Positions 44,490 through 53,232 of a DNA stretch of 64,000 nucleotides are shown piece by piece (the first letter of the stretch is position 1; each line of letters opens with the position of its first letter). The position numbers were made by a program, and so were the translations under genes. Source of the stretch: Paracoccus aestuarii (GTDB lineage: Bacteria; Pseudomonadota; Alphaproteobacteria; Rhodobacterales; Rhodobacteraceae); NCBI RefSeq assembly GCF_028553885.1, contig NZ_CP067170.1:186001-250000 (forward strand). The letters are read 5' to 3'. Below the pieces are notes generated by a model. The model did no database searches, was not told the origin of the DNA, and saw only the letters and a program-made list of their open reading frames with translations.

Positions 44490-45222
44490 GGGCGGTGGTC
44501 TTTCGTGGTTCGGCCGGCGCGGCGGTGATGCTGGACCGCGGGTCCAGATGGCGCAGGAAGTGACGCTCCAGCAGGCGGAAGATCGTGGTCAGCAGGACCG
44601 TCAGCCCCAGATAGAAGACCGCCGCCAGCCCGAAGCTTTCGGGGATGACCAGATAGTTGGTATAGACGTCGCGGCCCACCCGCAGGATCTCGACGATGGT
44701 GACGGTGCTGGCCAAGGCGGTGGCATGCATCAGCTGCACGACCTCGTTGCCGTATTGCGGCAGGGCGCGCCGCCACGCGCCCGGCCAGAAGACGTCGCGG
44801 AAGACCTGGGCGCGCGACAGGCCCATGGCGCGGGCGGCCTCGATCTCGCCCGAGGGGGTGGTGCGGATCGCGCCGGCAAAGATCTCGGCGGTATAGGCGG
44901 TGGTGTTCAGCGTGAAGGCCAGCCACGCGCAGAACCACGGGTCGCGCAGCAGCGGCCAGAGCGCGCTGTTGCGGATCAGCCCGAATTGCGGCAGCCCGTA
45001 ATAGATGATGAACAGCTGGACCAGCAGCGGCGTGCCGCGGATGACATAGGTATAGCCGAAGGCGGGCCAGGCCAGCCAGCGGCTGCGCGCGGTCCGCGCC
45101 ACCGCCAGGGGCACCGCCAGGATCAGCCCCGCCACCCCCGCCGCGACCAGCAGGATCAGCGTCATCTGCAGCCCGTCCCAGAAGACCGGCAGCATCTGCA
45201 CGACGAGGGACCAGTTGATCAT
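44482..45222 (-). CDS. Polar amino-acid ABC transporter permease (HisM type)
   Basis: A 246-residue permease of the HisM/ArtM type with about five membrane segments. GLQMTLILLVAAGVAGLILAVPLAVAR, YTYVIRGTPLLVQLFIIYYGLPQ, TAYTAEIFAGAIRTTPSGEIEAARAMGLSRAQVFRDVFWPGAWRRALPQYGNEVVQLMHATALASTV are signatures. It overlaps the HisQ-type permease gene by four bases and the deacylase gene by eight. Confidence 0.94.
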   Translation of the reverse strand: MINWSLVVQMLPVFWDGLQMTLILLVAAGVAGLILAVPLAVARTARSRWLAWPAFGYTYVIRGTPLLVQLFIIYYGLPQFGLIRNSALWPLLRDPWFCAWLAFTLNTTAYTAEIFAGAIRTTPSGEIEAARAMGLSRAQVFRDVFWPGAWRRALPQYGNEVVQLMHATALASTVTIVEILRVGRDVYTNYLVIPESFGLAAVFYLGLTVLLTTIFRLLERHFLRHLDPRSSITAAPAEPRKTTAHA

Positions 45223-45908
45223 CGCGCCACCTCGGCCCGTTCGCCGCGCGACACGCGCCGGTTCAGCGCCCCGAGCGCCAGGATCGACACCGTGGTCACC
45301 GCCAGATAGATCGCCCCGATCAGCGCATAGAAGGTGAAGGGCTCGCGCGTGGCGGCCGATGCCAGGGATGCGCGATGGACCATGTCGTCCAGCCCGATGA
45401 TCGAGACCAGCGCCGTCGCCTTCAACAGCACCAGCCAGTTGTTGGTGAAGCCCGGAATGGCGTGGCGGATCATCTGCGGGACGACGATGTCGCGCAGGAC
45501 CTGGCCGCGGGTCATGCCGATCGCATGGCCCGCCTCGGCCTGTCCGCGGGGGATGGCCAGGATGGCGCCGCGGAAGGTCTCGGTCAGATAGGCGCCGAAG
45601 ACGAAGCCCAAGGTGACCGTCCCCGCCACGAAGGCGTTCACGTCCAGATAGCCCCAGCCCTGGGACGCGGCCAGCCGGTTCAGCATGATCTGCCCGCCAT
45701 AGAAGACGATCAGCATCAGCAGCAGGTCCGGCAGCGCCCGGATGACGGTGGTATAGGCCCCCGCCACCGCCCGCAGCACGGGCGAGGCCGACAGCTTGGC
45801 CACCGCCCCCAGCAGCCCGAAGACGCAGGCCACGGCCAGCGATACCAGCGCCACCGACAGGGTGATGCGCAGCCCCTCCAGGATCATCGGCAGATAGCCG
45901 TGAAACAT
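45219..45908 (-). CDS. Polar amino-acid ABC transporter permease (HisQ type)
   Basis: A 229-residue permease. ITLSVALVSLAVACVFGLLGAVAKLS, YTTVIRALPDLLLMLIVFYGGQ, FVFGAYLTETFRGAILAIPRGQAEAGHAIGMTRGQVLRDIVVPQMIRHAIPGFTNNWLVLLKATALVSIIGLDDM match HisQ/ArtQ. It follows the binding-protein gene after 24 bases and would heterodimerise with the HisM-type product. Confidence 0.94.
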   Translation of the reverse strand: MFHGYLPMILEGLRITLSVALVSLAVACVFGLLGAVAKLSASPVLRAVAGAYTTVIRALPDLLLMLIVFYGGQIMLNRLAASQGWGYLDVNAFVAGTVTLGFVFGAYLTETFRGAILAIPRGQAEAGHAIGMTRGQVLRDIVVPQMIRHAIPGFTNNWLVLLKATALVSIIGLDDMVHRASLASAATREPFTFYALIGAIYLAVTTVSILALGALNRRVSRGERAEVAR

Positions 45909-45932
45909 CGTCCAGCCCCCCTTGGCGCCCGG

Positions 45933-46709
45933 TCAGTTCCGCGCGTGCGGCGGGGTGATGTCGAAGTCGAAATAGGCCTCGGCCATGGTGGCATAGCTGC
46001 CATCCGCCATGATCTGGGCCAAGGCCTCGTTCACGCGCAGGCGCAGCGCCTCGTCGCCCTTGCGCATGGCGATGCCCACGCCGCCATCGACGCTGTCGGT
46101 CAGGGTGATCGTCTCGCCCACCTGGTCGAAGCCCTCGCCCTGGGGGGTGTTCAGGAAGGCCTCGGCCGACACGACCGAGGATCCGAAGGCGATGTCGCCC
46201 CGCCCGGCCGCCAGTTCCAGATAGACGGCGGGTTCGCGATCCACCGCCAGGATGCGGCTGTCGGGATAGGTCGCGGCCAGATATTGCGCGCGGGGGCTGT
46301 TTCTCAGCACGATGATCGTCTTGCCAGCCAGTTCCTCGGGGCTGTAGCCTTCGAAATCACCCGTCGCCGCGACGAAGCGCGAGGGGACGTCGTAATAGGG
46401 ATCGGAAAAATCGACCACTTCCTTGCGGGCATCGGTGATGGTCATCGAGGCCACGATCATGTCGAACTTGTTGGCCGACAGGGCGGGGATCATCCCGTCC
46501 CATTCCTGCTGGACCAAAGTGCATTCGGCCTCCATCCGCGCGCAGACGGCGGCGGCGATGTCGATGTCGAAACCCGACAGCGACCCGTCCGGGGCCACCT
46601 TGCTGAAGGGCGGGTAATTCCCCTCGACCCCGATGCGGATGCGGTCCTGGGCAAAGGCCGGGCCGGCGCAGACGAGCGCCAGCGCGAGGGCTGCGAATTT
46701 CATGGTCAC
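45933..46709 (-). CDS. Polar amino-acid ABC transporter solute-binding protein
   Basis: A 258-residue periplasmic protein of the lysine/arginine/ornithine/histidine-binding type. Signal peptide over about residues 1-20 (FAALALALVCAGPAFAQ); IRIGVEGNYPPFSKVAPDGSLSGFDIDIAAAVCARM, EWDGMIPALSANKFDMIVASMTITDARKEVVDFSDPYY and LAVDREPAVYLELAAGRGDIAFGS are family hallmarks. A GTG start at 46709 has GGAG at good spacing; the ATG at 46703 is too far from it. It is divergent from an RpiR regulator. Confidence 0.92.
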   Translation of the reverse strand: MTMKFAALALALVCAGPAFAQDRIRIGVEGNYPPFSKVAPDGSLSGFDIDIAAAVCARMEAECTLVQQEWDGMIPALSANKFDMIVASMTITDARKEVVDFSDPYYDVPSRFVAATGDFEGYSPEELAGKTIIVLRNSPRAQYLAATYPDSRILAVDREPAVYLELAAGRGDIAFGSSVVSAEAFLNTPQGEGFDQVGETITLTDSVDGGVGIAMRKGDEALRLRVNEALAQIMADGSYATMAEAYFDFDITPPHARN

Positions 46710-46754
46710 GGGCGGTCTCCTGTTGAACGGTCACGCGTCTTGTGGCGTAATTAC

Positions 46755-46777
46755 TTTCATGAGTGTTAGATATGAAA
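46755..46777. promoter_or_regulatory. Dyad TTTCAT-N11-ATGAAA in the binding-protein/rpiR intergenic region
   Basis: Exact six-base inverted arms TTTCAT (46755-46760) and ATGAAA (46772-46777) lie between the divergent ABC operon and the RpiR gene, with the right arm covering the RpiR start codon. A regulator bound here could govern both. Support is the symmetry, AT-richness and location. Confidence 0.45.
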
Positions 46778-47686
46778 ATTGATCCGTCAACAGGAATCCG
46801 GCCCTGGTCGGCCGGCGCGGCGCGCGATTTCGCCGACAGCCCGCTTGGGCGGCAGGTGGCGGCGCGGCTGACCGAAGGATCGCGGTCGCAGCGGGGCCTG
46901 TCGGATTTCGTGCTGCGCGATCCGATCTTCGTGGCCACGCACGGGATCGAGGACGTGTCGCGCGCCTCGGGCATCTCGGCCAGCACGATCAGCCGCTATG
47001 TCCGCGATCTGGGGATCGAGAATTACGCGGCCTTCCGCGCGGCCGTGGCCGAACGGGTCCATGCGCTGATCGCGCCGATCACCAAGCTGGAGACGCGGCT
47101 GGCCCAAGGCGACGGGGCGCCCCCGGCGGGTCTGTCGCTGGCATCCGCCCTGACGCAGATGCAGGCGCTGCAGGACGCGCCCACGCGCGATGCGCTCACC
47201 GGCGCCGTCACCCTGCTGCGCGAGGCGCGGCAGGTCTGGGTGATGGGCTTCGGGCTGTCGGCGCATCTGGCGGCGATCCTGGCCTTGGGCCTGCAGCCCT
47301 ATCGCGACGGGATCGTGAACGTGGTGCAATATGGCGGGACCGAGGTCGCGGCGGGCCGGCTGATGTCGGCGGGGCCGGGCGACGTGGTCGTGGCCATCGC
47401 CTTTCCGCGCTATTCCCGCGACGTGGCGGATCTGGCCAAGGTGGCGGGCGGGATGGGGGCGCGGCTGATCGCCATCACCGATTCCCCCGCCGCCCCCTTG
47501 GCGCAGCGATGCGACCACCTGCTGCTGGCCCCGGCCCAGCATCCGGTCCTGTCATCGTCCTGCCTCCCGGGCCTGGCGATGATCGAGGCGCTGCTGTCGG
47601 AATTCCTGCTGTCGGATCCCGACCATCTGGACCGGGCGGCGCGGCTGGCCAACAGCATGGCCGCCTATCTGTCCGGCCAGGACTGA
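46772..47686 (+). CDS. MurR/RpiR-family transcriptional regulator
   Basis: A regulator of about 304 residues. The N-terminal helix-turn-helix part reads LTEGSRSQRGLSDFVLRDPIFVATHGIEDVSRASGISASTISRYVRDLGIENYAAFRAAVAERV; the C-terminal SIS domain reads REARQVWVMGFGLSAHLAAILALGLQPY... DVVVAIAFPRYSRDVADLAKVAGGMGARLIAITDSPAAPLAQRCD. SIS domains normally bind phosphosugars. Divergence from the amino-acid importer suggests it controls that operon. ATG 46772 is preferred; a GTG three codons earlier is possible. Confidence 0.88.
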   Translation: MKIDPSTGIRPWSAGAARDFADSPLGRQVAARLTEGSRSQRGLSDFVLRDPIFVATHGIEDVSRASGISASTISRYVRDLGIENYAAFRAAVAERVHALIAPITKLETRLAQGDGAPPAGLSLASALTQMQALQDAPTRDALTGAVTLLREARQVWVMGFGLSAHLAAILALGLQPYRDGIVNVVQYGGTEVAAGRLMSAGPGDVVVAIAFPRYSRDVADLAKVAGGMGARLIAITDSPAAPLAQRCDHLLLAPAQHPVLSSSCLPGLAMIEALLSEFLLSDPDHLDRAARLANSMAAYLSGQD

Positions 47687-47693
47687 CAGGCGG

Positions 47694-48044
47694 TCAGGGA
47701 TAGGTCTCGGCCAGCCAGGCCGAGACATCGACGATCTGCTGATCGTCCAGATCGCGCGCCACGGGCATCATCAGCGCGGCATTCGGCCCCTCGACCTCGC
47801 CCGCGCGATAGGCGATCAGCAGGGCCGCCAGATCCTCGGCCGCCTGGCCTTGCAGGCCGGGAAAGACCGCGGTGCCCCGCGCGCTGCGCCCGTGGCACTG
47901 CGCGCAGACCGCGCGGTAAAGGTCCTGCCCCGCATCCAGGTCCGGGCTCAGGTCGTCCATCGGTTCGGCGGGGCCTTGTTCGGCAAAGGCCCCCAGGGGC
48001 AGCATCAGGGCCACCGCCAGCGCGGGGCCAAGGGAAAGGCGCAT
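47694..48044 (-). CDS. Small periplasmic monohaem cytochrome c
   Basis: A 116-residue protein with a signal peptide (RLSLGPALAVALMLPLGAFAEQ) and one haem-attachment motif CAQCH in DLYRAVCAQCHGRSARGTAVFPGLQGQ. The axial methionine is probably in NAALMMPVARDLDDQQIVDVSAWLAETYP. ATG 48044 is chosen because AAGGA lies eight bases upstream. It follows the aldose dehydrogenase gene on the same strand and is its likely electron acceptor. Confidence 0.9.
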   Translation of the reverse strand: MRLSLGPALAVALMLPLGAFAEQGPAEPMDDLSPDLDAGQDLYRAVCAQCHGRSARGTAVFPGLQGQAAEDLAALLIAYRAGEVEGPNAALMMPVARDLDDQQIVDVSAWLAETYP

Positions 48045-48070
48045 GATCGACATCCTTGCGGTGAATGGAT

Positions 48071-48096
48071 GCGCGGGCCGCGCCTGCGGCCCGCGC
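48071..48096 (-). other. Hairpin between aldose dehydrogenase and cytochrome c genes
   Basis: A perfect 11-base stem, GCGCGGGCCGC (48071-48081) with GCGGCCCGCGC (48086-48096), closes a four-base loop GCCT in the gap between two co-oriented genes. It starts seven bases past the dehydrogenase stop. No T-run follows in the direction of transcription. Confidence 0.6.
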
Positions 48097-48103
48097 GGGC
48101 GCG

Positions 48104-49375
48104 TCATTCGGGGGTGATGCGATAGATGTCGCCCTCGTCGATCGCGGCATAGAGATCGCCATCCGGCCCCAACACCACCGCGCGGAACCGTCCCGGCTCC
48201 ATCGGCAGGTCCATGGTGGTGACGTCATTGGTGGACAGCCCGTCCTCGGCCAGGTCGATCACGTCGATGCGCTGGCCCGGCTCGGTCCCGCCGAAGCCGA
48301 TGCCCAGAAGGCCCACGACCATGCGCCCGTCCCAATCGCCCCATTTCTCGCCCTCCAGGAAGGCGGCCGAGGAGGTGCCCTGCGACAGGCCGTTATTCTC
48401 CCATGCCGGGACCATCGCGTCGGGATAGGCCTCCAGATCGGTCATGGGCATGTATTCGGCCCGTTCGGCCGGGTCCATGGCGTCCATCTGGTTGGGCTCA
48501 TAGCCGCAATAGCCGTCGGGACAGTCGCTGCGCCCGGCCACGTTGGGGCGCGGGTCCCAGCCCCCGTTGCCGCCGGGGACCAGGGCGGTGATCTCGTCCG
48601 AATGCCAGGGGCCGTGTTCGGACACGACCGGCTGGCCCGTGCCCGGGCGGAAGGCGATGCCCTGCACGTTGCGGTGCCCATAGGTATAGATGCGCGGATC
48701 GAAGCCCTCGGGGGCGCCGTTGCCCTCCACCGCCTGCCCGTCGCGATCCACGCGCAGCACCTTGCCGCCCAGCAGGGTCGGGCTCTGCGGCACGTCGGGA
48801 TTATGCGTGTCGCCGGTCGTCACGAACAGATGCCCGTCGGGCGAGAACCGGATCCGCCCGCCATTATGCGCGCCCGGCCCGCCGAAGGGCTGGTCCGTCG
48901 CCTCGGGCTTGTAGGGAATGTCATCGATGATGTCGGTCCGGTCGGCGACCGTGTCCAGATCGTCGCCCACCGTCAGCCGGATCACCCGGTTCGACCCCGG
49001 CGCGGTCATGCTGGATGCGGAATAGACATAGACATGCCGGTTCGCGTCGAAATCGGGATCGACCGCGACGCCGTTCATCCCGGCCTGGCCCTCGCAGAAC
49101 AGATCCTCGCCCTGCAGGGCGAAGCCCTCGGCCTCGCCCATGCCGAACAGGGGGCGGACATCGCCATCGGCGGTCATCACCGACAGGCCGCGGCATTTCT
49201 CGGTGAAGAACATCGTCCCGTCGGGCAGGAAGGCCATGTCCCACGGCTCCTCCAGATCGGTCAGGACGGTGCTGTGGGTCAGGCCGGGCGCGGCCAGGGC
49301 GGCAAAGGGCATGGTGGCCGCCACGGCGGCGGCGATGGCCACGCGCAGGCGCGCGGCGTGTTGGACGGATGGCAT
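48104..49375 (-). CDS. PQQ-dependent soluble aldose sugar dehydrogenase
   Basis: A 423-residue secreted β-propeller enzyme of the GSDH/YliI family that oxidises aldoses with PQQ. Signal peptide over about residues 1-28 (RLRVAIAAAVAATMPFAALAAPG). Key strings: LEEPWDMAFLPDGTMFFTEKCRGLS, GEDLFCEGQAGMNGVAVDPDFDANRHVYVYSA, PGAHNGGRIRFSPDGHLFVTTGD (catalytic/PQQ region), GHRNVQGIAFRPGTGQPVVSEHGP and LEGEKWGDWDGRMVVG. GGAGGAGA precedes the ATG. It pairs with the cytochrome c gene downstream. Confidence 0.9.
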   Translation of the reverse strand: MPSVQHAARLRVAIAAAVAATMPFAALAAPGLTHSTVLTDLEEPWDMAFLPDGTMFFTEKCRGLSVMTADGDVRPLFGMGEAEGFALQGEDLFCEGQAGMNGVAVDPDFDANRHVYVYSASSMTAPGSNRVIRLTVGDDLDTVADRTDIIDDIPYKPEATDQPFGGPGAHNGGRIRFSPDGHLFVTTGDTHNPDVPQSPTLLGGKVLRVDRDGQAVEGNGAPEGFDPRIYTYGHRNVQGIAFRPGTGQPVVSEHGPWHSDEITALVPGGNGGWDPRPNVAGRSDCPDGYCGYEPNQMDAMDPAERAEYMPMTDLEAYPDAMVPAWENNGLSQGTSSAAFLEGEKWGDWDGRMVVGLLGIGFGGTEPGQRIDVIDLAEDGLSTNDVTTMDLPMEPGRFRAVVLGPDGDLYAAIDEGDIYRITPE

Positions 49376-49401
49376 TCCGATCTCCTCCCCTGTCGGATCA
49401 G

Positions 49402-49441
49402 GCGGGTGCCGCGCATCGCCTCCCCGAGGCGCGGCACCCGC
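49402..49441. other. Large hairpin between amidase and aldose dehydrogenase genes
   Basis: Thirteen-base perfect arms GCGGGTGCCGCGC (49402-49414) and GCGCGGCACCCGC (49429-49441) around a 14-base loop. It lies between two minus-strand genes with different jobs, so it may end the amidase operon in a Rho-assisted manner; no T-run is seen. Confidence 0.6.
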
Positions 49442-49487
49442 ATCCCCCATGGTTGATCCGTGCGGGGGCCGCTGTCAACGACGTCGA

Positions 49488-50738
49488 TCACGCGGCCAGC
49501 GCGATGCCTGCGGCAAGAAGGCGCGCATCGCCCCCCGAAGGCGCGGCCAGCATGGCCAGCGACCATCGCGGCTCCGTCCCGTCCTGCGGCAGGACCAGCG
49601 CGCAGCCATCCACCAGATTGACCAGCGACGTGTTGCGCAGCATGGCCGCGTTCAGCCGGTCGAAATCGGCCGCGACCGCGGCGATGCTGGGCGGCATCAT
49701 CCGCAGGGCCGGGGCCAGCAGGGCGTCGAACCCCTCCATCAGCCGCCCGAACAGCGCGACCATGCGGGCGCGTTCGCCGTAGGCATCCGCGATCTGCTGC
49801 GCCGACAGCGTCTCGGCAAAGCGGATGCGGGACAGGACGCGCGGATCGCCCACGGCCTCCAGCCGGTCCAGATCGGCGGCATAGAGGCGATGCGCCTCGA
49901 CCGCGACGATGATGCGGTTCAGCCCGATCGCCTGCCCGATGGGGGCCATGTCCACCGCCTCCAGCCGGTGGTCGCCGCCAAGGCGCGCGGTCTCGGCGTC
50001 GAACCAGGCCTGCATGTCGGGCGACAGATCGTCGGTGAACGCCCCCTGCGGCACCGCCAGGGTCAGCGGCCCGGCGGGCGGTGGCGTCACGGGGCCGTCT
50101 GCCATGACCGACAGCACCCGCCGCAGCGTCTCGGCATCGCGCGCCATCGGCCCGGGCGTGTCATAGCTGGGGGCCAGCGGGTGGATGCCCGCATCCGGGA
50201 CCAATCCCTGGCTGGGCTTCATCCCCCACAGCCCGTTGGCCGTGGCGGGGATGCGCAGCGATCCGCCCGTATCCGTGCCGATGGCCGCATCGACCAACCC
50301 CAGCCCGACGCTGACCGCGCCGCCGGAACTGGACCCGCCGGGGATCACCCCCGGCGCCAGCACGCTGGAGGGGGTGCCGTGATGCGGGTTCAGCCCGACC
50401 CCGGAATAGGCGAATTCCGACATCGAGGTCCGTCCGAACATCACCGCCCCCGCCGCGCGCAGCCGCGCGACCACGGTGCAATCCCGATCCGCAGGCGCAC
50501 GCCCGGCCAGCAGGCGCGACCCCGCGCCGGTGACCTGCCCCGCCTCGTCGAAAAGGTCCTTGACCGAGATCAGCATCCCGAACAGCGGCAGATCTTCGCC
50601 CGCATCGGCGCGGGCCTGCTGGCGCCGCGTCTCGGCCAGGATGCGCGGCGCGTCCAGCTGGGTGAAGATCGCGGCCCGGTCCGGCAGGGCCTCGGCGCGG
50701 GCCAGCGCGTCGGCGACGCGGGACAGAAGCGGCGTCAT
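49488..50738 (-). CDS. Amidase-signature hydrolase
   Basis: A 416-residue amidase. The Ser-cisSer-Lys triad can be placed: Lys60 in FGMLISVKDLFDEAG, cis-Ser136 in GGSSSGG and nucleophile Ser160 in GTDTGGSLRIPA. FGRTSMSEFAYSGVGLNPHHGTP is the usual preceding segment. Slightly shorter than the GatA type. It overlaps DUF2848 by four bases and ends the TRAP-linked operon, so it probably hydrolyses an amide formed from, or equal to, the imported compound. Confidence 0.9.
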   Translation of the reverse strand: MTPLLSRVADALARAEALPDRAAIFTQLDAPRILAETRRQQARADAGEDLPLFGMLISVKDLFDEAGQVTGAGSRLLAGRAPADRDCTVVARLRAAGAVMFGRTSMSEFAYSGVGLNPHHGTPSSVLAPGVIPGGSSSGGAVSVGLGLVDAAIGTDTGGSLRIPATANGLWGMKPSQGLVPDAGIHPLAPSYDTPGPMARDAETLRRVLSVMADGPVTPPPAGPLTLAVPQGAFTDDLSPDMQAWFDAETARLGGDHRLEAVDMAPIGQAIGLNRIIVAVEAHRLYAADLDRLEAVGDPRVLSRIRFAETLSAQQIADAYGERARMVALFGRLMEGFDALLAPALRMMPPSIAAVAADFDRLNAAMLRNTSLVNLVDGCALVLPQDGTEPRWSLAMLAAPSGGDARLLAAGIALAA

Positions 50739-51400
50739 GCGACCTCGGGCAGGGTGGCGGTGGCATAGTCATGGCTGATGCTGCGCCCGCTGGTCGGGTC
50801 GCGCATCTGCATGCGGAACCGCGCGGCGGGGCGCACGCCGCCCTTGGCGCCGAAGGTGCCGCACATCATCGCCGCACCCTCCTGCGCCAAGGCCTCGAAT
50901 TCCGCCCCCGCCATCAGATCGGCCAAGGGCCGGATCGCGGCCAGCGTGCCCGCCTGATAGGGCTGCCAGCCCGCGCCCTCGTCGATCCAGCTTTCCAGCT
51001 CGATCCGCTCCAGATGGTCGGCGACGCTGTCCCAGTCCCAGATCTCGGCCGCGCAGGGCTTGGCGCAGACCTGTTTCGACAGCGCGACGGAATGCGCCTC
51101 CAGCTTACGGTCGGTATGGTCGGAACCCAGGCCCAGCCAACGCCGCCCACCCGATTGGATGATCATGGGCTCAACCTCGCCCGAGCTGTCGGGGCCCACC
51201 GCCTCGATCCGCCCGGCCTGGGTCAGCAGCGCCGCCGCCACCCGGTAGTAAAGCGGCGTGGCCGATGGCGGCGCGACGCCGATCGCGGCCAGCTCCTCGA
51301 TATGGTGCCGGATGGCGGTGGCATCTCGGCCGGTCCAGCCGGCGACGACCATGTGGCGGATCGCGATCTCCACGATCGCGCCGTTGCAGGTGAAGTTCAT
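50735..51400 (-). CDS. DUF2848 family protein
   Basis: A 221-residue soluble protein resembling DUF2848, a family found beside TRAP importers in Rhodobacterales. Visible segments: VVAGWTGRDATAIRHHIEELAAIGVAPP, PLYYRVAAALLTQ, LGLGSDHTDRKLEAHSVALSKQVCAKPCAAEIWDWDSVADHLE, WQPYQAGTLAAIRPLADL and a C-terminal MCGTFGAKGGVRPAARFRMQM. The DHTDR...E pattern could bind metal, reminiscent of fumarylacetoacetate-hydrolase-like folds; that comparison is inference. Overlap with the amidase gene ties the two functions. Confidence 0.8.
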   Translation of the reverse strand: MNFTCNGAIVEIAIRHMVVAGWTGRDATAIRHHIEELAAIGVAPPSATPLYYRVAAALLTQAGRIEAVGPDSSGEVEPMIIQSGGRRWLGLGSDHTDRKLEAHSVALSKQVCAKPCAAEIWDWDSVADHLERIELESWIDEGAGWQPYQAGTLAAIRPLADLMAGAEFEALAQEGAAMMCGTFGAKGGVRPAARFRMQMRDPTSGRSISHDYATATLPEVA

Positions 51401-51414
51401 GTCGGAAAATCCTT

Positions 51415-52695
51415 TCAGAAGGCCGAGGGCAGCCACAGCGCCAGGCCGGGCAGCGCGATCAGCGCGGCGACCATCAGGGCCATGACCATGACATAGGGAA
51501 TGACGCCCATGATGACGTCGTTGATGGAGCCGGGCTTGCGCGCGCCCTGGACCACGAACAGGTTCAGCCCCACGGGCGGGGTGATCAGCGCCATTTCCAC
51601 CAGCACGATCAGCAGGATGCCGAACCAGACCTTGTCATAGCCGAGGCCCGCCATGATCGGCACGACGATGGGGATGGTGGCAACCATCAGGGCCAGCGTC
51701 TCGATGAAGAAGCCCAGCACGATGTAAAGCGCGATGACCAGCATCAGCGTCCCGAAAGGCGTCAGCCCCGACCCGCCGATCAGCGCCGACAGCTGCCGCC
51801 CCAGCCCCGCCGAGGTCATGGCGAAGTTCAGGAAATAGGCCCCCACGATCACCAGCATGATCATGGCCGAGATGCGGATCGTGCCCTCCAGCGCCTGGAC
51901 GATGGCGCCGCGCGTCAGCCCGTCGCCCGCCGCGGCGATCACCGCCGCCATGGCGACGCCGATGGCCGCGGATTCCGTGGGCGTGGCCCAGCCCGCATAG
52001 ATCGACCCGATCACCACCCCGAACAGCACCATGATCGGCAGCAGCTGCCCCAGGCTGCGGACCCTTTCGGACCAGGCAAAGCTGCGCGACGGACCGCCAA
52101 GCGCGGGGCGCGCGATGCAGATCAGCGCGGTCACCACGATGAAGGCCAAGGCCAGCAGCAGCCCCGGCATCAGCCCCGCCAGAAAGAGCTGCGGGATCGA
52201 GGTCTCGGTCAGGAACCCATAGACGATCAGGTTGATGGAGGGCGGGATCATGATCCCGAGCGTGCCCCCCGCCGCGATCGCGCCGGAAAACAGCCGCGGG
52301 TCATAATTCAGCCGCTCGGCCTGGGGCATGGCGACGGTGGCCACGGTGGCGGCGGTCGCCACCGACGATCCCGACGTGGCCGAGAACATGGTCGATGTCG
52401 CGATATTGGCATGGACCAGCCCGCCGGGCAGCCAGGACAGCCATTTGTCCAGCGCGGCATAGGTCCGCTCGGCCACGCCGCCGCGCACCAGTATCTCGCC
52501 CAGCAGCACAAACAGCGGAATGGCGATCAGCGTGCTGGAGGCCGAGGACGACCAGATCATCTGGCCCATGCCGCGCAGCAGCGGAAAGGCCGAATAGAAC
52601 TGCGCGACCCCGATGCCCAAGAGGAACAGCACGATCCCCACCGGGATGGACAGGGCCATCAGGCCCAGCAGGGCGATTGCGACGGTCCAGATCAT
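51415..52695 (-). CDS. TRAP transporter large permease (DctM type), second locus
   Basis: A 426-residue, about twelve-helix permease. VGIVLFLLGIGVAQFY, SSASSTLIAIPLFVLLGEILVRGGVAERTYAALDKWLSWLPGGLVHANIATSTMFSATSGSSVATAATVATVAMPQ, GGTLGIMIPPSINLIVYGFLTETSIPQLFLAGLMPG and VEMALITPPVGLNLFVVQG are hallmarks. It overlaps the small permease gene by four bases. The first-base ATG overlaps the upstream stop, supporting the short start over the long shadow frame. Confidence 0.94.
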   Translation of the reverse strand: MIWTVAIALLGLMALSIPVGIVLFLLGIGVAQFYSAFPLLRGMGQMIWSSSASSTLIAIPLFVLLGEILVRGGVAERTYAALDKWLSWLPGGLVHANIATSTMFSATSGSSVATAATVATVAMPQAERLNYDPRLFSGAIAAGGTLGIMIPPSINLIVYGFLTETSIPQLFLAGLMPGLLLALAFIVVTALICIARPALGGPSRSFAWSERVRSLGQLLPIMVLFGVVIGSIYAGWATPTESAAIGVAMAAVIAAAGDGLTRGAIVQALEGTIRISAMIMLVIVGAYFLNFAMTSAGLGRQLSALIGGSGLTPFGTLMLVIALYIVLGFFIETLALMVATIPIVVPIMAGLGYDKVWFGILLIVLVEMALITPPVGLNLFVVQGARKPGSINDVIMGVIPYVMVMALMVAALIALPGLALWLPSAF

Positions 52696-53228
52696 GGCTC
52701 GACCTCCGATCCGATGCCGATGGTGTCGTCCAGCGCCGCGCGGCGCCCGGCCAACAGGAAGGACAGCGTCACCACCGTCGCGCTGAAGGCGAACCACAGC
52801 CAGCCCGCGAACCAGATCCCCTGCGGGATCCACAGCGGCGTCTCCAACGGGGTATTGGCGCGGGACCCGCGCTCGATGGTCTTCTGCAGGACGGGCCAGC
52901 ACTGAAAGGCCACCAGCAGCACGACGCCGTTGGTGACGATCATCGCCAGGACGTCCATCGCGGCGCGGCCCGTGTCGCGCAGCTTCAGCCGCACCACGTC
53001 GATGCGCACATGCGCACGTTCCAGCAGCGCGAAGGCCAGCCCCCAGCTGGCGACGGCGGCCATGACATAGCCCGACAGCTCGTCCGACCCGCCGAGCGAG
53101 CCTGCGCCCAGGCCCCGCAGCGTCACGTCGGTCAGGATGAACCCCACCGTCAGGATCAGGGCGATGCCCAGCAACAGGGCCACGGCCCTGTTGGCGCGCC
53201 GCAGCGCGCCAAGGATGCGATCGGCCAT
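52692..53228 (-). CDS. TRAP transporter small permease (DctQ type), second locus
   Basis: A 178-residue four-helix protein. RRANRAVALLLGIALILTVGFILTDVTLRGLGAGSLGGSDELSGYVMAAVASWGLAFALLERAHVRIDVVRLKL is a clear DctQ pattern, followed by two more hydrophobic segments and an acidic tail. It begins four bases after the binding-protein stop. Confidence 0.9.
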   Translation of the reverse strand: MADRILGALRRANRAVALLLGIALILTVGFILTDVTLRGLGAGSLGGSDELSGYVMAAVASWGLAFALLERAHVRIDVVRLKLRDTGRAAMDVLAMIVTNGVVLLVAFQCWPVLQKTIERGSRANTPLETPLWIPQGIWFAGWLWFAFSATVVTLSFLLAGRRAALDDTIGIGSEVEP

Positions 53229-53232
53229 CGTC

